Assembly: GCA_030147945.1 (NCBI GenBank)
Contig: JASBUL010000011.1
Coordinates: 62,001-126,000 of the forward strand
Length of the DNA: 64,000 nt
Direction: 5' to 3'
DNA from: Oceanococcus sp.
GTDB taxonomy: Bacteria; Pseudomonadota; Gammaproteobacteria; Nevskiales; Oceanococcaceae
The notes below the pieces were generated by a model that made no database searches, had not been told where the DNA came from, and saw only the letters and a program-made list of their open reading frames with translations. The position numbers and the translations under genes are program-made. Positions 20,363-29,096 of the stretch are shown piece by piece (position 1 is the first letter of the stretch; each line of letters opens with the position of its first letter).

Positions 20363-21328
20363 ATGGCAGCAAACCCCGGGGTTCTGGTGGTCAACCTGGG
20401 CACCCCCCAGGCACCGACGGCTGCCGCCGTGCGCCGTTACCTGGCGGAATTCCTGAGTGACCGCCGTGTGGTGGAGATTCCTGCCCTGCTGTGGCGTCCG
20501 CTGCTTTTCGGTCTGATCCTACCGCTGCGCAGTCGCCGGGTTGCGCACAACTACGCCTCCATCTGGATGGAGGATGGTTCGCCGCTGGCGGTCTACACTC
20601 AGCGTATTGCCGACGGCCTGCGCCAGCAGCTGCACTGCCCGGTCGAAGTGGCCTACCGCTACGGCGCCCCGTCTCTGCAGACCGGACTTGACCGCTTGAG
20701 CGCGCAAGGCTGCGACGAGATCATCGTGCTGCCGCTGTATCCTCAATTTTCTGCCACCACCAGCGCCACGGTGTTCGATCGCATGGCCGAGATCTACCGC
20801 GCGCGGCGCGCCATGCCGGCGCTGCAATGGATCGCCGACTACGCCACCGCACCCGGATATATCAGCGCACTGGCCTCATCGGTGCAGCAGCACTGGGCCG
20901 AACATGGCCGCGGCGAACGCTTGTTGATGAGCTTTCACGGCCTGCCGCAGCGCAATGTGGACCTGGGCGACCCGTATCAGGCCCAGTGCGAAGCCACCGC
21001 ACGCGCGCTGGCGGACGCCCTTGAGCTGGACGACCAGGCCTGGTCACTGAGCTACCAGAGCCGCTTCGGCAAGCAGGTCTGGCTGCAGCCCTACACGGAA
21101 CCGACCCTGCAACAGTGGGCCACCGATGGTCTGCGTGAGGTCGACGTGATTTGTCCGGGTTTTCCTGCCGACTGCCTTGAAACGCTCGAAGAAATCCGCA
21201 TAGAGGCGGCACAGACGTTTTGTGCTGCGGGTGGTCACAAGCTGAGCTACATCCGCGCCCTCAACGACACCCCGCAACACATCGAGGCCCTTGCGGCGCT
21301 GCTCGCGCCCCGCCTGAATCGCGCCTGA
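20363..21328 (+). CDS. hemH: Ferrochelatase (protoheme ferro-lyase)
   Basis: A 321-residue HemH that inserts Fe(II) into protoporphyrin IX, the last step of protoheme synthesis. VLVVNLGTPQAPT opens the protein, SFHGLPQRN holds the catalytic His192, and CPGFPADCLETLEEI has the second metal/acid motif. It starts two bases after the AGCS stop and is followed 25 bp later by sohB, so it appears to be part of the transporter operon, an uncommon neighbourhood. Probably membrane-associated in the cytoplasm. Confidence 0.96.
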   Translation: MAANPGVLVVNLGTPQAPTAAAVRRYLAEFLSDRRVVEIPALLWRPLLFGLILPLRSRRVAHNYASIWMEDGSPLAVYTQRIADGLRQQLHCPVEVAYRYGAPSLQTGLDRLSAQGCDEIIVLPLYPQFSATTSATVFDRMAEIYRARRAMPALQWIADYATAPGYISALASSVQQHWAEHGRGERLLMSFHGLPQRNVDLGDPYQAQCEATARALADALELDDQAWSLSYQSRFGKQVWLQPYTEPTLQQWATDGLREVDVICPGFPADCLETLEEIRIEAAQTFCAAGGHKLSYIRALNDTPQHIEALAALLAPRLNRA

Positions 21329-21353
21329 AACGCGCATCCCCACCGGACACCCC

Positions 21354-22397
21354 ATGACTGAATTTCTTCTCGAGTACGGCCTGTTCCTGGCCAAAGCGGT
21401 AACCCTGGTTGCCGCGATCGTATTTGTGGTCGGCACCGTGCTGACGCTGGTCCGCCAGATGCGCGAGCAGATGAGCGAGCAGCTCGAGATCAAGAACATC
21501 AATCGTCGCTACGAGACGATGACCGAGATTCTCAATCAGGAACTGCTGAGCGAGGACGACGCCAAAGCCCAGCGCAAGCAGAAGAAAAAAGACCAGAAAG
21601 CCGAGGCCAAAGCGGCCAAGCAAGGGCGTAAGCCTGCGCCCCACCCGCGACTCTTCGTGCTCGATTTCGACGGCGACCTGCGAGCCAGCGCGGTGGACAA
21701 CCTGCGCGAGGAAATCAGCGCGATTCTGCAGGTCGCCAAGGCCGAGGACGAGGTGCTGGTGAAGCTTGAATCCGGCGGCGGCCTGGTCCACAGCTATGGC
21801 CTGGCCGCGTCACAACTGCGCCGCCTGCGTGACCGGGACGTACGTCTGGTGGTCGCCATCGACCGGGTTGCTGCCAGTGGTGGCTACATGATGGCTGGCG
21901 TAGCCGATCACATCATTGCCGCGCCCTTCGCCATCGTCGGCTCCATCGGGGTAATCGCGCAGATTCCCAATTTCAACAAGCTGCTCAAGAAGAACGACAT
22001 CGACTTCGAAATGATCACGGCTGGCGAATACAAACGCACGCTGACCATGTTCGGTGAAAACGACGACAAGGCTCGGGAAAAATTCCGCGAAGAAATTCAG
22101 GACACGCATGAGCTGTTCAAGGAATTCCTGCTTGATACGCGGCCCAAACTGGAGCTCGACAAGGTTGCCACCGGCGAACACTGGTATGGTCGACGGGCAC
22201 TGAACCTCGGTCTGATCGACGAGATCAAGACCAGCGACGACTACCTGCTGGAAAGCCTCAAGACACGCGATATCTACAGTGTCGAATACAAGACCCGCCA
22301 GCCGCTGGCGGAGAAGATTTCCCAGGCGGTGCAAGTGTTCCGCAAGCCGCTCAACGTGCAGCGGCACGATTATCTGAGACTGCAAAGCGAGGCCTGA
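21354..22397 (+). CDS. sohB: Inner-membrane S49 protease SohB
   Basis: A 347-residue S49-family peptidase. An N-terminal transmembrane helix (about 10-32) precedes a charged Lys/Gln-rich segment (KAQRKQKKKDQKAEAK) typical of SohB. In the protease domain, RVAASGGYMMAG gives Ser175 and GEYKRTLT gives Lys227, the expected Ser/Lys dyad. The length matches E. coli SohB (349). It probably cleaves membrane peptides or quality-control substrates from the periplasmic side. It lies 25 bp after hemH and one base before the PEBP gene. Confidence 0.95.
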   Translation: MTEFLLEYGLFLAKAVTLVAAIVFVVGTVLTLVRQMREQMSEQLEIKNINRRYETMTEILNQELLSEDDAKAQRKQKKKDQKAEAKAAKQGRKPAPHPRLFVLDFDGDLRASAVDNLREEISAILQVAKAEDEVLVKLESGGGLVHSYGLAASQLRRLRDRDVRLVVAIDRVAASGGYMMAGVADHIIAAPFAIVGSIGVIAQIPNFNKLLKKNDIDFEMITAGEYKRTLTMFGENDDKAREKFREEIQDTHELFKEFLLDTRPKLELDKVATGEHWYGRRALNLGLIDEIKTSDDYLLESLKTRDIYSVEYKTRQPLAEKISQAVQVFRKPLNVQRHDYLRLQSEA

Positions 22398-22398
22398 C

Positions 22399-23028
22399 AT
22401 GCAACTGAGCAGCAACAGCCTGACCCATAACCAGCCCGTCCCGGGCGAGTTTGCATTCTGTATTGCCGACCCGCACGAGCATGTGCGCATGGCACCCAAC
22501 CGCAACCCTCATCTGGCCTGGAGCGGCGCCCCCGAGGGCACCCGCTCGTTCGTGATCTGTTGCATCGACAACGACGTGCCGACCAAGCCGGATGATGTCA
22601 ATCAGGAAGGGCGCAGTGTGCCCGCCGACCTTCCCCGAGCGGAATTTGTGCACTGGCTGATCAGCGACATTCCAGCCAGCATCACCAGCATTGCCGCGGG
22701 CAGCTGCTGCGACGGCATCACTGCCAAGGGCAAGCAGGATCCGCCTGGCCCGGCGGGCAGTGTGCAAGGGGTCAATGACTACACCGGCTGGTTTGCCGGT
22801 GATCCCGATATGGGCGGCACTTACCTCGGCTATGACGGCCCGTGCCCGCCATGGAACGACAGCCTGGTGCACCATTACCACTTCACCGTGTACGCGATAG
22901 ACACCCCCAGCCTGGGGCTGAGCAAAGGCTTTGACCTGAGCGCGCTGCGCAGTGCGCTGGACGGCCACGTTCTGGCCCAGGCCGAGCTGGTGGCCACCTA
23001 CAGTCTGAACCCCGAAGTACCCGCCTGA
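22399..23028 (+). CDS. YbhB/YbcL-type PEBP-family protein
   Basis: A 209-residue protein of the phosphatidylethanolamine-binding/Raf-kinase-inhibitor-like family. NPHLAWSGAPEGTRSFVI, VHWLISDIPAS, YDGPCPPWND and HHYHFTVYAID are the conserved ligand-pocket segments (DPDxP/GxHR-like region modified). Bacterial members have no settled biochemical role; anion-binding pockets and chaperone-like roles are reported. No signal peptide, so cytoplasmic. It is the last gene of the NSS-AGCS-hemH-sohB run and starts one base after sohB. Confidence 0.88.
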   Translation: MQLSSNSLTHNQPVPGEFAFCIADPHEHVRMAPNRNPHLAWSGAPEGTRSFVICCIDNDVPTKPDDVNQEGRSVPADLPRAEFVHWLISDIPASITSIAAGSCCDGITAKGKQDPPGPAGSVQGVNDYTGWFAGDPDMGGTYLGYDGPCPPWNDSLVHHYHFTVYAIDTPSLGLSKGFDLSALRSALDGHVLAQAELVATYSLNPEVPA

Positions 23029-23096
23029 GCGGCCGGCGGGGAACCGTCGGCGCAGATATCAGTCACAGCAGCGTTCCCCACAACACAAACACACCC

Positions 23097-24452
23097 ATGC
23101 GCAAAACCCTACTGCTTGCCCTGAGTCTGATCATCATGCCGGCCGCCCATGCGGCCCTGCCCCAGGCGGTGGCCGATGAGCCGCTGCCCAGCCTGGCGCC
23201 GATGCTCAAACAGGTGACCCCGGCGGTGGTCAACGTACTGGTCAAGGGCAAGGGCAAGGGCCAGGTCCAGCATCCGTTTTTCAACGACCCCAACTTCCGT
23301 CAGTTCTTTGGCGACCGGGTCCCCGAACGCGAAGTCCGCGGCCTGGGTTCCGGGGTCATCGTTGACGCCAAGCAGGGGCTGGTCCTGACCAACCATCATG
23401 TGATTGCTCAGGCCGATGAGATCAAGATCCGTCTGGCCGACGACCGTGAGCTGGATGCCGAGCTGGTCGGCTCCGACCCGGACAGTGACGTCGCTGTTCT
23501 GCGCATTCCCGCCAAGAACCTCACCGCCGTGGAAATCGGCAACTCCGACAAGCTGGAAGTGGGCGATTTCGTGGTCGCCATCGGCAACCCCTTCGGCCTG
23601 CGCCAGACCGTGACCTCGGGCATCGTCAGCGCCAAGGGCCGTTCGGGCCTGGGCAACCGCTACGAGAACTTCATCCAGACCGATGCATCGATCAACCGTG
23701 GCAACTCCGGGGGTGCTCTGGTTGACCTGCGCGGACGCCTGGTTGGCATCAACACGGCAATCATCTCGACCAGCGGCGGCAGTGTCGGCATCGGCTTTGC
23801 CATTCCGATCAAGCTGGCCATGTCAGTCATGGACCAGATCGTTGAACACGGCAGCGTCAAGCGCGGCATGCTCGGCGTCATCGGCCAGGACCTGACCCCG
23901 GAACTGGCCAAGGCCTTTGGCCTGGATGCGGCACGCGGCGCCGTGGTGGCGCGCGTGCTGGAAGATTCCGCCGCGGCTGAAGCCGGCCTCAAATCCGGCG
24001 ACATCATCACCAAGGTCGACGACCAGGAGATTCGCAATTTCGATGCCTTGCGCAACGCCATCGGCCTCTACCGCGAGGGTGACAAGGTCAAGATCGACTA
24101 CCTGCGCGATGGCGAACGCATGAGCGTGAAGCTGGCCCTGGGCAAGAGCACCATGGTTGGCAGCGGCAGTGTTGACCATCCACGTCTGCGCGGCGCGACC
24201 CTGAGCGATCTGCCGGAGGATCACCCGCTGGCCGAGCAACTTGAGGGCGGCGTGCTGGTGGAAGAGGTCGAACGTGCCAGTCCGGCAGCTGAGGCCGGGC
24301 TGCGTCCGGGTGATGTCATCACTTCGGTCAACCGCAAACCGGTCGAGTCGCTCGCAGCGCTGAATGAGTTGCTGGAAAACAGCGCCGAAGATGCACAGCT
24401 GCTGCTGCACCTGAATCGCGGCCAGGGCGCGCTGTTCCTGCTGTTGCGTTAA
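23097..24452 (+). CDS. degQ: DegQ-type periplasmic serine endoprotease
   Basis: A 451-residue HtrA-family protease with a signal peptide (first ~19 residues, ending AHA). The trypsin-like domain has His101 (TNHHVI), Asp131 (SDVAVL) and Ser204 (GNSGGAL), a complete triad. Two PDZ domains follow, with ligand loops around MLGVIG and LEGGVLVEEV and ending in LLLHLNRG. It degrades misfolded periplasmic proteins. DegQ rather than DegP is suggested by the short loop region before the protease core and the 451-residue length, but the DegQ/DegP/MucD distinction is soft. A strong hairpin follows. Confidence 0.93.
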   Translation: MRKTLLLALSLIIMPAAHAALPQAVADEPLPSLAPMLKQVTPAVVNVLVKGKGKGQVQHPFFNDPNFRQFFGDRVPEREVRGLGSGVIVDAKQGLVLTNHHVIAQADEIKIRLADDRELDAELVGSDPDSDVAVLRIPAKNLTAVEIGNSDKLEVGDFVVAIGNPFGLRQTVTSGIVSAKGRSGLGNRYENFIQTDASINRGNSGGALVDLRGRLVGINTAIISTSGGSVGIGFAIPIKLAMSVMDQIVEHGSVKRGMLGVIGQDLTPELAKAFGLDAARGAVVARVLEDSAAAEAGLKSGDIITKVDDQEIRNFDALRNAIGLYREGDKVKIDYLRDGERMSVKLALGKSTMVGSGSVDHPRLRGATLSDLPEDHPLAEQLEGGVLVEEVERASPAAEAGLRPGDVITSVNRKPVESLAALNELLENSAEDAQLLLHLNRGQGALFLLLR

Positions 24453-24460
24453 GACCCGGC

Positions 24461-24488
24461 GTGCCGGCCGCAGCCCTGCGGCCGGCAC
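24461..24488 (+). terminator. Long GC hairpin after degQ
   Basis: GTGCCGGCCGCA pairs perfectly with TGCGGCCGGCAC around a GCCC loop, 9 bp after the degQ stop. No T run follows, so it may stabilise or attenuate the transcript rather than be a classical terminator. Confidence 0.5.
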
Positions 24489-24562
24489 CTGTCATGCGCC
24501 TGTCACGGGCACGCCAATGGCGTTTGATATAGTGCCAGCACATCCCCAGACGGGATTGCGTC

Positions 24563-25720
24563 ATGCATCTTGCTGAACGTTATCCAGCCATCCGCGCGTA
24601 CAGCCAGGCGTTGATCGCACCGCTGAGCGCCGAGGACTGCGCCATCCAGAGCATGGACGACGCCAGCCCGGCCAAATGGCATCTGGCTCACACCACATGG
24701 TTTTTTGAAACCGTGGTCCTTAAACCTTTGATCGATGGCTATCGGGTCTTCAATCCGGCTTACGCCTACCTGTTCAACTCGTATTACAACTCGCTGGGTC
24801 CGCGCCATGCGCGACCCCAGCGTGGTCTGCTCAGCCGACCACACCTGGATGAGGTCCTGAGCTACCGCGCGCATGTTGATGCGGCCATGGACCAGTATCT
24901 GGCCAACGCCGATGAGGAATTCCTGCGCCTGACCGAAATCGGCTTGAATCATGAGCAGCAGCATCAGGAGCTTCTGCTGACCGACATCCAGCACGCGTTT
25001 TATTGCAATCCGCTGCACCCGGTGTATGCCGCCGACGCCGCCCAGCTTGCGGCAAACGCCCGGGCACCCGCGTGGCTACCGCTGGAAAGCGGCCTGCACA
25101 GCGTCGGCCACACTGCCAGCAGTTTCTGCTACGACAACGAAACCCCGGCTCACCAGGTCTGGCTGCACGGCAGTGAAATCGCCTCCACGCTGGTCAGCAA
25201 CAGCGATTTCCAGGCCTTTATCGAGGACGGCGGCTATCGCGACGCGACCTGCTGGCTGGCCGATGGCTGGGACTGGATTCGCGCCGAAGGCCTGCAGCAA
25301 CCCCTCTACTGGCACGACGATGCAGCCACCGCTTTCAGCCTGCGCGGTGATCAGCCACGCGATCCGCACGCGCCGGCGGCCCACCTCAGCTTTTACGAGG
25401 CTGATGCCTATGCCCGCTGGGCAGGGGCACGCCTGCCCAGCGAGCGTGAATGGGAAGTGGCCGCCACGCTGTTTCCGCAGCACGACTGGTTCGGGCAGGT
25501 CTGGCAGTGGACCAGCAGCCCCTATCAGCCCTACCCCGGTTACCGCCCGCCGCAGGGACCGCTGGGCGAGTACAACGCCAAATTCATGTGCAACCAGATG
25601 GTGCTGCGCGGAAGTTCCGCCTACACCCCGGATGGCCACAGCCGCACAACCTACCGCAACTTCTTTCATCCGCACTGCCGCTGGCAACTCAGCGGTCTGC
25701 GACTGGCCCGGGATTTATGA
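24563..25720 (+). CDS. egtB: Ergothioneine synthase EgtB (sulfoxide synthase)
   Basis: A 385-residue nonheme iron enzyme that joins hercynine to a thiol (gamma-Glu-Cys or Cys) with O2. The N-terminal DinB-like domain has AKWHLAHTTWFFE (His43) and LNHEQQHQE (His130, His134), the expected iron-binding three-histidine set. The C-terminal formylglycine-generating-enzyme-like domain contains RLPSEREWEVAA, WQWTSSPY and RGSSAYTP. It overlaps egtD by ATGA, a compact two-gene pathway as in many proteobacteria. The separate gshA gene could provide gamma-Glu-Cys. A TATAGT box at 24528-24533 may be its -10. Confidence 0.95.
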   Translation: MHLAERYPAIRAYSQALIAPLSAEDCAIQSMDDASPAKWHLAHTTWFFETVVLKPLIDGYRVFNPAYAYLFNSYYNSLGPRHARPQRGLLSRPHLDEVLSYRAHVDAAMDQYLANADEEFLRLTEIGLNHEQQHQELLLTDIQHAFYCNPLHPVYAADAAQLAANARAPAWLPLESGLHSVGHTASSFCYDNETPAHQVWLHGSEIASTLVSNSDFQAFIEDGGYRDATCWLADGWDWIRAEGLQQPLYWHDDAATAFSLRGDQPRDPHAPAAHLSFYEADAYARWAGARLPSEREWEVAATLFPQHDWFGQVWQWTSSPYQPYPGYRPPQGPLGEYNAKFMCNQMVLRGSSAYTPDGHSRTTYRNFFHPHCRWQLSGLRLARDL

Positions 25721-26661
25721 CCTCCGCCAAGCACCAGCCCCTGCCGACGAGCCCGATGCAAAGTGAGCTGATCGCCGGCTTGTCTCGGGACCGCAAGCAC
25801 CTGCCCTCGAAATATTTCTACGATGCCCGCGGCGCCGCCCTGTTCGAACGCATCTGCGAGTTGCCAGAGTACTACCCCACGCGCACCGAAATCGCGATCT
25901 TGCGCGCGCATCTGCCGACGCTCTCGGCACAGTTGGGGCCACAGCGCTGGCTGGTTGAACCCGGCAGCGGCAGCGGTCTCAAGACCCGTTTGCTGCTGGA
26001 GGCCCTGGATCAGCCCGCCGGCTACGTCCCTATCGATATCAGCGCCGCGCAGTTGCACAGCTACGCCCAGGAGCTCCGCGCAGATTTCCCGCAGCTCAAC
26101 GTGCGACCGCTGAGCGCCGACTTCACCGCCGATCTGCGCCTTCCCCCCGGAGTCGAACGTCCGGTGATCTGGTTTCCCGGCTCAACCCTGGGCAACTTCA
26201 GCCGCCCCGACGCGCAGGCCTTTCTGCGCCGACTCAGCCGCTGGGGCGGCGGTGCTGGCGAGCTCCTGCTGGGGGTCGATCTGATCAAACCGGTGGAGGT
26301 GCTGGAAGCGGCCTACAATGACCCGGCCGGTGTGACCGCCAGCTTCAATCTCAACCTGTTGCGTCACCTCAACCGCGAAGCCGGGTGTGATTTCGATCTC
26401 AGCCAGTTCCGCCATCAGGCGCTGTGGAATCCCGAAATCGGGGCGATACAGATGTTTCTGATCAGTCAGCGTGAACAACAGGTTCAGGTGGCCGGGCAAA
26501 GCGTGCGGCTGGCCCGCGACGAAGCCATCTGCACCGAGTACTCACACAAATACACAACGGACCAGGTCGCCCAGATGGGCCAGGCTGCAGGCTGGTCGTT
26601 GCGTGCTGTGTATACCGACCCCAAGCGCTGGTTCGGCGTGTTTCACCTGGAATGCGTGTAG
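25717..26661 (+). CDS. egtD: L-histidine N-alpha-trimethyltransferase EgtD
   Basis: A 314-residue SAM-dependent methyltransferase that makes hercynine from histidine. LPSKYFYDARGAALFERI opens the EgtD fold, VEPGSGSGLKTRLLL is the SAM motif, VIWFPGSTLGNF and TEYSHKYT are strong family signatures. The ATG at 25717 overlaps the egtB stop (ATGA), so the proteins are translationally coupled; longer in-frame starts run into egtB and are rejected. The product is the substrate of EgtB. Confidence 0.95.
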   Translation: MTSAKHQPLPTSPMQSELIAGLSRDRKHLPSKYFYDARGAALFERICELPEYYPTRTEIAILRAHLPTLSAQLGPQRWLVEPGSGSGLKTRLLLEALDQPAGYVPIDISAAQLHSYAQELRADFPQLNVRPLSADFTADLRLPPGVERPVIWFPGSTLGNFSRPDAQAFLRRLSRWGGGAGELLLGVDLIKPVEVLEAAYNDPAGVTASFNLNLLRHLNREAGCDFDLSQFRHQALWNPEIGAIQMFLISQREQQVQVAGQSVRLARDEAICTEYSHKYTTDQVAQMGQAAGWSLRAVYTDPKRWFGVFHLECV

Positions 26662-26710
26662 GCGCCAGCGGGCCTGTTAAACTGCGGGTTTTCGTGCACG
26701 GTAAGCCACG

Positions 26711-26905
26711 ATGACCGAACAACAATGGCTCAAACTGGAGCGCCGCATCGACGCGCTGCTCGACTCGCATGCCGCGCTACGCGAAAGCAATCGCAAACTG
26801 CGCATCGAGCGTCAGGAATTGTATGAACGCAACGCCGAATTGCGCCAACGGCTGGAGAACGTCATTGAGCGTATCAAGCGTCTGGAACTGGAGAGTGATG
26901 CATGA
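26711..26905 (+). CDS. ZapB-like coiled-coil protein (TIGR02449 type)
   Basis: A 64-residue all-helical coiled coil (WLKLERRIDALL, ENVIERIKRLELESDA) of the TIGR02449/ZapB-like group always found next to zapA. It is thought to assist the Z-ring through ZapA. It overlaps zapA by ATGA. Name by context and shape; it is not the E. coli ZapB sequence proper. Confidence 0.8.
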   Translation: MTEQQWLKLERRIDALLDSHAALRESNRKLRIERQELYERNAELRQRLENVIERIKRLELESDA

Positions 26906-27243
26906 AACCCCATGACTCGGTGCCATTGACGGTCAAGATCATGGGCCGCGAATACCAAGTGGCCTGCCCCAAGGAAGAACGCGACCTGCTGCTCGCATCG
27001 GCACGTTATCTGGACGACCGCATGCAGGCCATCCGCAAACGTTCAGCCGGCCTGGGGATTGAGCGCATCGCGGTCATGGCCGCCCTCAACATGGCCCGCG
27101 AGATGCACCAGACGGGCGCTTCGACCAAACCCGACCCCGGCCAGAGCGTGGATTTTGCGCTGGATGGCAACCTTGATGACGGCGATGACGACCGCGCACA
27201 CCAGATGCAGCTGCGTATCGACTCAGAACTTGAAGCCGACTGA
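26902..27243 (+). CDS. zapA: Cell division protein ZapA
   Basis: A 113-residue Z-ring-associated protein. VKIMGREYQVACPKEERDLL and AARYLDDRM-like SARYLDDRMQAIRK are the ZapA signature and the helix-rich tail forms a coiled coil that bridges FtsZ filaments. It overlaps the upstream coiled-coil gene and is followed by 6S RNA, the classical gammaproteobacterial order zapA-ssrS-fthC. The tail is acidic (DGNLDDGDDDR). Confidence 0.93.
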   Translation: MKPHDSVPLTVKIMGREYQVACPKEERDLLLASARYLDDRMQAIRKRSAGLGIERIAVMAALNMAREMHQTGASTKPDPGQSVDFALDGNLDDGDDDRAHQMQLRIDSELEAD

Positions 27244-27255
27244 TTCATCCCCACG

Positions 27256-27261
27256 TATAAT
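27256..27261 (+). promoter_or_regulatory. -10 box of the 6S RNA gene
   Basis: A consensus TATAAT hexamer ends 4-5 bases before the predicted 5' end of 6S RNA. A possible -35, TTGAAG at 27230-27235, is 20 bp upstream and lies in the zapA 3' end. Confidence 0.7.
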
Positions 27262-27265
27262 CCCT

Positions 27266-27459
27266 GCCCCGGTTCTACTGCGGTGCTCGATAGCGTGTCG
27301 GGAACCCCTTGAGCCAATTTTGTCACCCCGGGAGCGGGGCTTGCGCTTGTGTGCAAGTCCGCCACGTAGCGGAAAGCCTGATGGCGTGGAGTGTCGCACC
27401 CACTTGAGACGTCGTCTCAAGGTCAATGACATGCGTCGGCACAGGCGGTGAACCGGGCC
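27266..27459 (+). ncRNA. ssrS: 6S RNA
   Basis: About 194 nt between zapA and the 5-formyl-THF cyclo-ligase gene, the classical ssrS locus. The 5' segment GCCCCGGTTC pairs with GAACCGGG near the 3' end to form the closing stem. CCCCTTGAGCC matches the conserved 5' strand of the E. coli molecule, and ACTTGAGACGTCGTCTCAAGG followed by GGCA-containing sequence matches the 3' hairpin region. The open middle bubble binds sigma70 RNA polymerase and mimics a promoter; pRNA would be made from the bubble. Ends are approximate. Confidence 0.93.
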
Positions 27460-27476
27460 CTCTTTTCTTCTCAGTC

Positions 27477-28037
27477 GTGTCTGTGAATCGTCAAACACTG
27501 CGCCGCGAATTGCGCGCCAGACGTCGCGCACTGAGTCCCCGGGAGCAGACCCGCGCGGCGCGCGCGCTGGCCCGGCGCTTGCGCAGTCTGCGCCGCGTAC
27601 GTCTGGCCCGGCGCCTGGGCGCATACACTGCGGTTGGCAGCGAACTCTCGCTGCAGGCCTTTCTCCAGCACTGTCCGATCGAGCGCGTCGCGCTGCCCCA
27701 GGTGATCGGAACCTGCTTGCGTTTCCTGCCCGCGGATGCGCCGCAACGACGTCATCGACTGGGCTTTGCCGAACCTTACGGGCGGCGCGCCTGGGCAATC
27801 TGGTCACTGAGCGTGATCCTGATCCCGCTGCTTGGCTTCGATCGCAAGGGCAATCGGCTGGGCCAGGGTGGCGGCCATTACGACCGTGCGCTGGCACGCT
27901 TGCGCCCCCGCCGTCCCTGGCTGCTCGGTATCGCCCACGACGTTCAGGAAGTCAGCGCGATTCCGACCGATGTCTGGGACATCCCGCTGGATGGCATCAT
28001 CACCCCCACTCGCACCCTACTGATCAACAAGGACTAG
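27477..28037 (+). CDS. fthC: 5-formyltetrahydrofolate cyclo-ligase
   Basis: About 186 residues. The C-terminal signature LGFDRKGNRLGQGGGHYDRA is diagnostic of the family, and ILIPLLGFD precedes it. The enzyme converts 5-formyl-THF to 5,10-methenyl-THF with ATP. The N-terminus is very Arg-rich. Start is a GTG at 27477 (or 27483), just after the 6S RNA end; the earlier in-frame ATG at 27426 would fall inside 6S RNA. Co-location with 6S RNA is the conserved gammaproteobacterial arrangement. Confidence 0.9.
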   Translation: MSVNRQTLRRELRARRRALSPREQTRAARALARRLRSLRRVRLARRLGAYTAVGSELSLQAFLQHCPIERVALPQVIGTCLRFLPADAPQRRHRLGFAEPYGRRAWAIWSLSVILIPLLGFDRKGNRLGQGGGHYDRALARLRPRRPWLLGIAHDVQEVSAIPTDVWDIPLDGIITPTRTLLINKD

Positions 28038-28043
28038 CCCGCC

Positions 28044-28505
28044 ATGGCCTACTGGCTTATGAAATCGGAACCCGACGAATTCAGTTTCTCCGATCTGGAG
28101 CAACGCCCGGAACAGACCGAGCCCTGGGATGGTGTGCGCAACTATCAGGCACGCAATTTCATGCGTGACGCCATGCAGGATGGCGATGAGGTGTTTTTCT
28201 ATCACTCCAACTGCGCTGAACCCGGCATCGTCGGAATTGCCCGGGTACACGGCGAAGCCCGTCCCGATCACACCGCGTTTGACCCTGACGACAAGCACTT
28301 CGACCCCAAAAGCGACCCGGACAATCCACGCTGGTATCTGCGCGACATCCAGTACCTGCGTCCGCTCAAACGCACGATCAGCCTGCGCGAGCTCAAGCAG
28401 CATGCCGAGGCTCTGGATGATTTCGCTCTGGTTCGACGTGGCAATCGCTTGTCAGTGATGCCGGTGGCGCCTGAGCACTGGGACTACATCCTCGGTCTGG
28501 AATAG
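28044..28505 (+). CDS. EVE-domain protein
   Basis: A 153-residue single EVE domain (MAYWLMKSEPDEFSFSDL, WDGVRNYQARNFMRD, DEVFFYHS). EVE folds are PUA-like and recognise modified bases in RNA or DNA. The start MxYWLxKSEP is nearly universal in bacterial EVE proteins. It lies 6 bp after fthC and 3 bp before the UDG-like gene, so the three may be co-transcribed. Its biological target is unknown. Confidence 0.9.
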   Translation: MAYWLMKSEPDEFSFSDLEQRPEQTEPWDGVRNYQARNFMRDAMQDGDEVFFYHSNCAEPGIVGIARVHGEARPDHTAFDPDDKHFDPKSDPDNPRWYLRDIQYLRPLKRTISLRELKQHAEALDDFALVRRGNRLSVMPVAPEHWDYILGLE

Positions 28506-28508
28506 CTC

Positions 28509-29096
28509 ATGCCCGCGCCTGGCTCGCTGGAAACACTGCTTGCGCAGGTCCGGGCGTGCCAGCTGTGCGCAGCTGAGCTGGCACATGCGCCCCGCCCAGT
28601 GCTCCAGGCTGCAGAAGGCGCTCGACTGCTGATTGCCGGGCAGGCGCCCGGACGCCGCGTGCACGCCAGCGGCGTCGCTTTCGACGACCCCAGTGGCCAA
28701 CGCCTGCGCAGCTGGCTGGGCGTTGATGAGGCCACCTTCTACGACCCGCAACGGGTGGCGATCCTGCCGATGGGTTTCTGCTATCCCGGACACGGCCCTC
28801 GCGGCGACCTGCCGCCGCGGGCAGAGTGCGCACCAGCCTGGCGTCGCGCCCTGCTTGATGCACTGCCGAACATCCAGCTGAGCGTGATTCTGGGACAGTA
28901 CGCGATGGATTATCACCTGGACGGCGGTGAAGGCTCACTGACGGCCAGCGTGCGCAACTGGCGGGCCTACTGGCCCAGGCAGTTGGTTCTGCCTCACCCC
29001 AGTCCGCGCAACAACATCTGGCTACGCCGCAACCCGTGGTTCGAGCGGGATGTGATCCCGCTCTTGCAGCGCCGGGTTGCGACGCTCATGCGCTGA
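28509..29096 (+). CDS. Uracil-DNA glycosylase superfamily protein
   Basis: A 195-residue UDG-fold protein. LLIAGQAPGRRVHASG matches motif 1, VAILPMGFCYPG follows, and LVLPHPSPRNN is the C-terminal motif with its His. RACQLCAAEL has two Cys but the full four-Cys [4Fe-4S] set of families 4/5 is not seen, so this is the cluster-less uracil-DNA-glycosylase-like group; enzymatic activity is not certain. It probably removes or senses uracil-like lesions. It is the third gene after fthC and EVE and ends at the convergent subtilisin gene. Confidence 0.8.
   Translation: MPAPGSLETLLAQVRACQLCAAELAHAPRPVLQAAEGARLLIAGQAPGRRVHASGVAFDDPSGQRLRSWLGVDEATFYDPQRVAILPMGFCYPGHGPRGDLPPRAECAPAWRRALLDALPNIQLSVILGQYAMDYHLDGGEGSLTASVRNWRAYWPRQLVLPHPSPRNNIWLRRNPWFERDVIPLLQRRVATLMR

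Noticed and set aside
18921-20372. 483-codon minus-strand frame antisense to the AGCS gene
   Set aside because: Hydrophilic, His/Gln/Gly-rich composition typical of a GC-rich shadow frame over a membrane protein.
27426-27476. ATG at 27426 as start of the 5-formyl-THF cyclo-ligase
   Set aside because: It lies inside the 6S RNA and the added residues are not seen in the family; GTG at 27477 gives the usual length.
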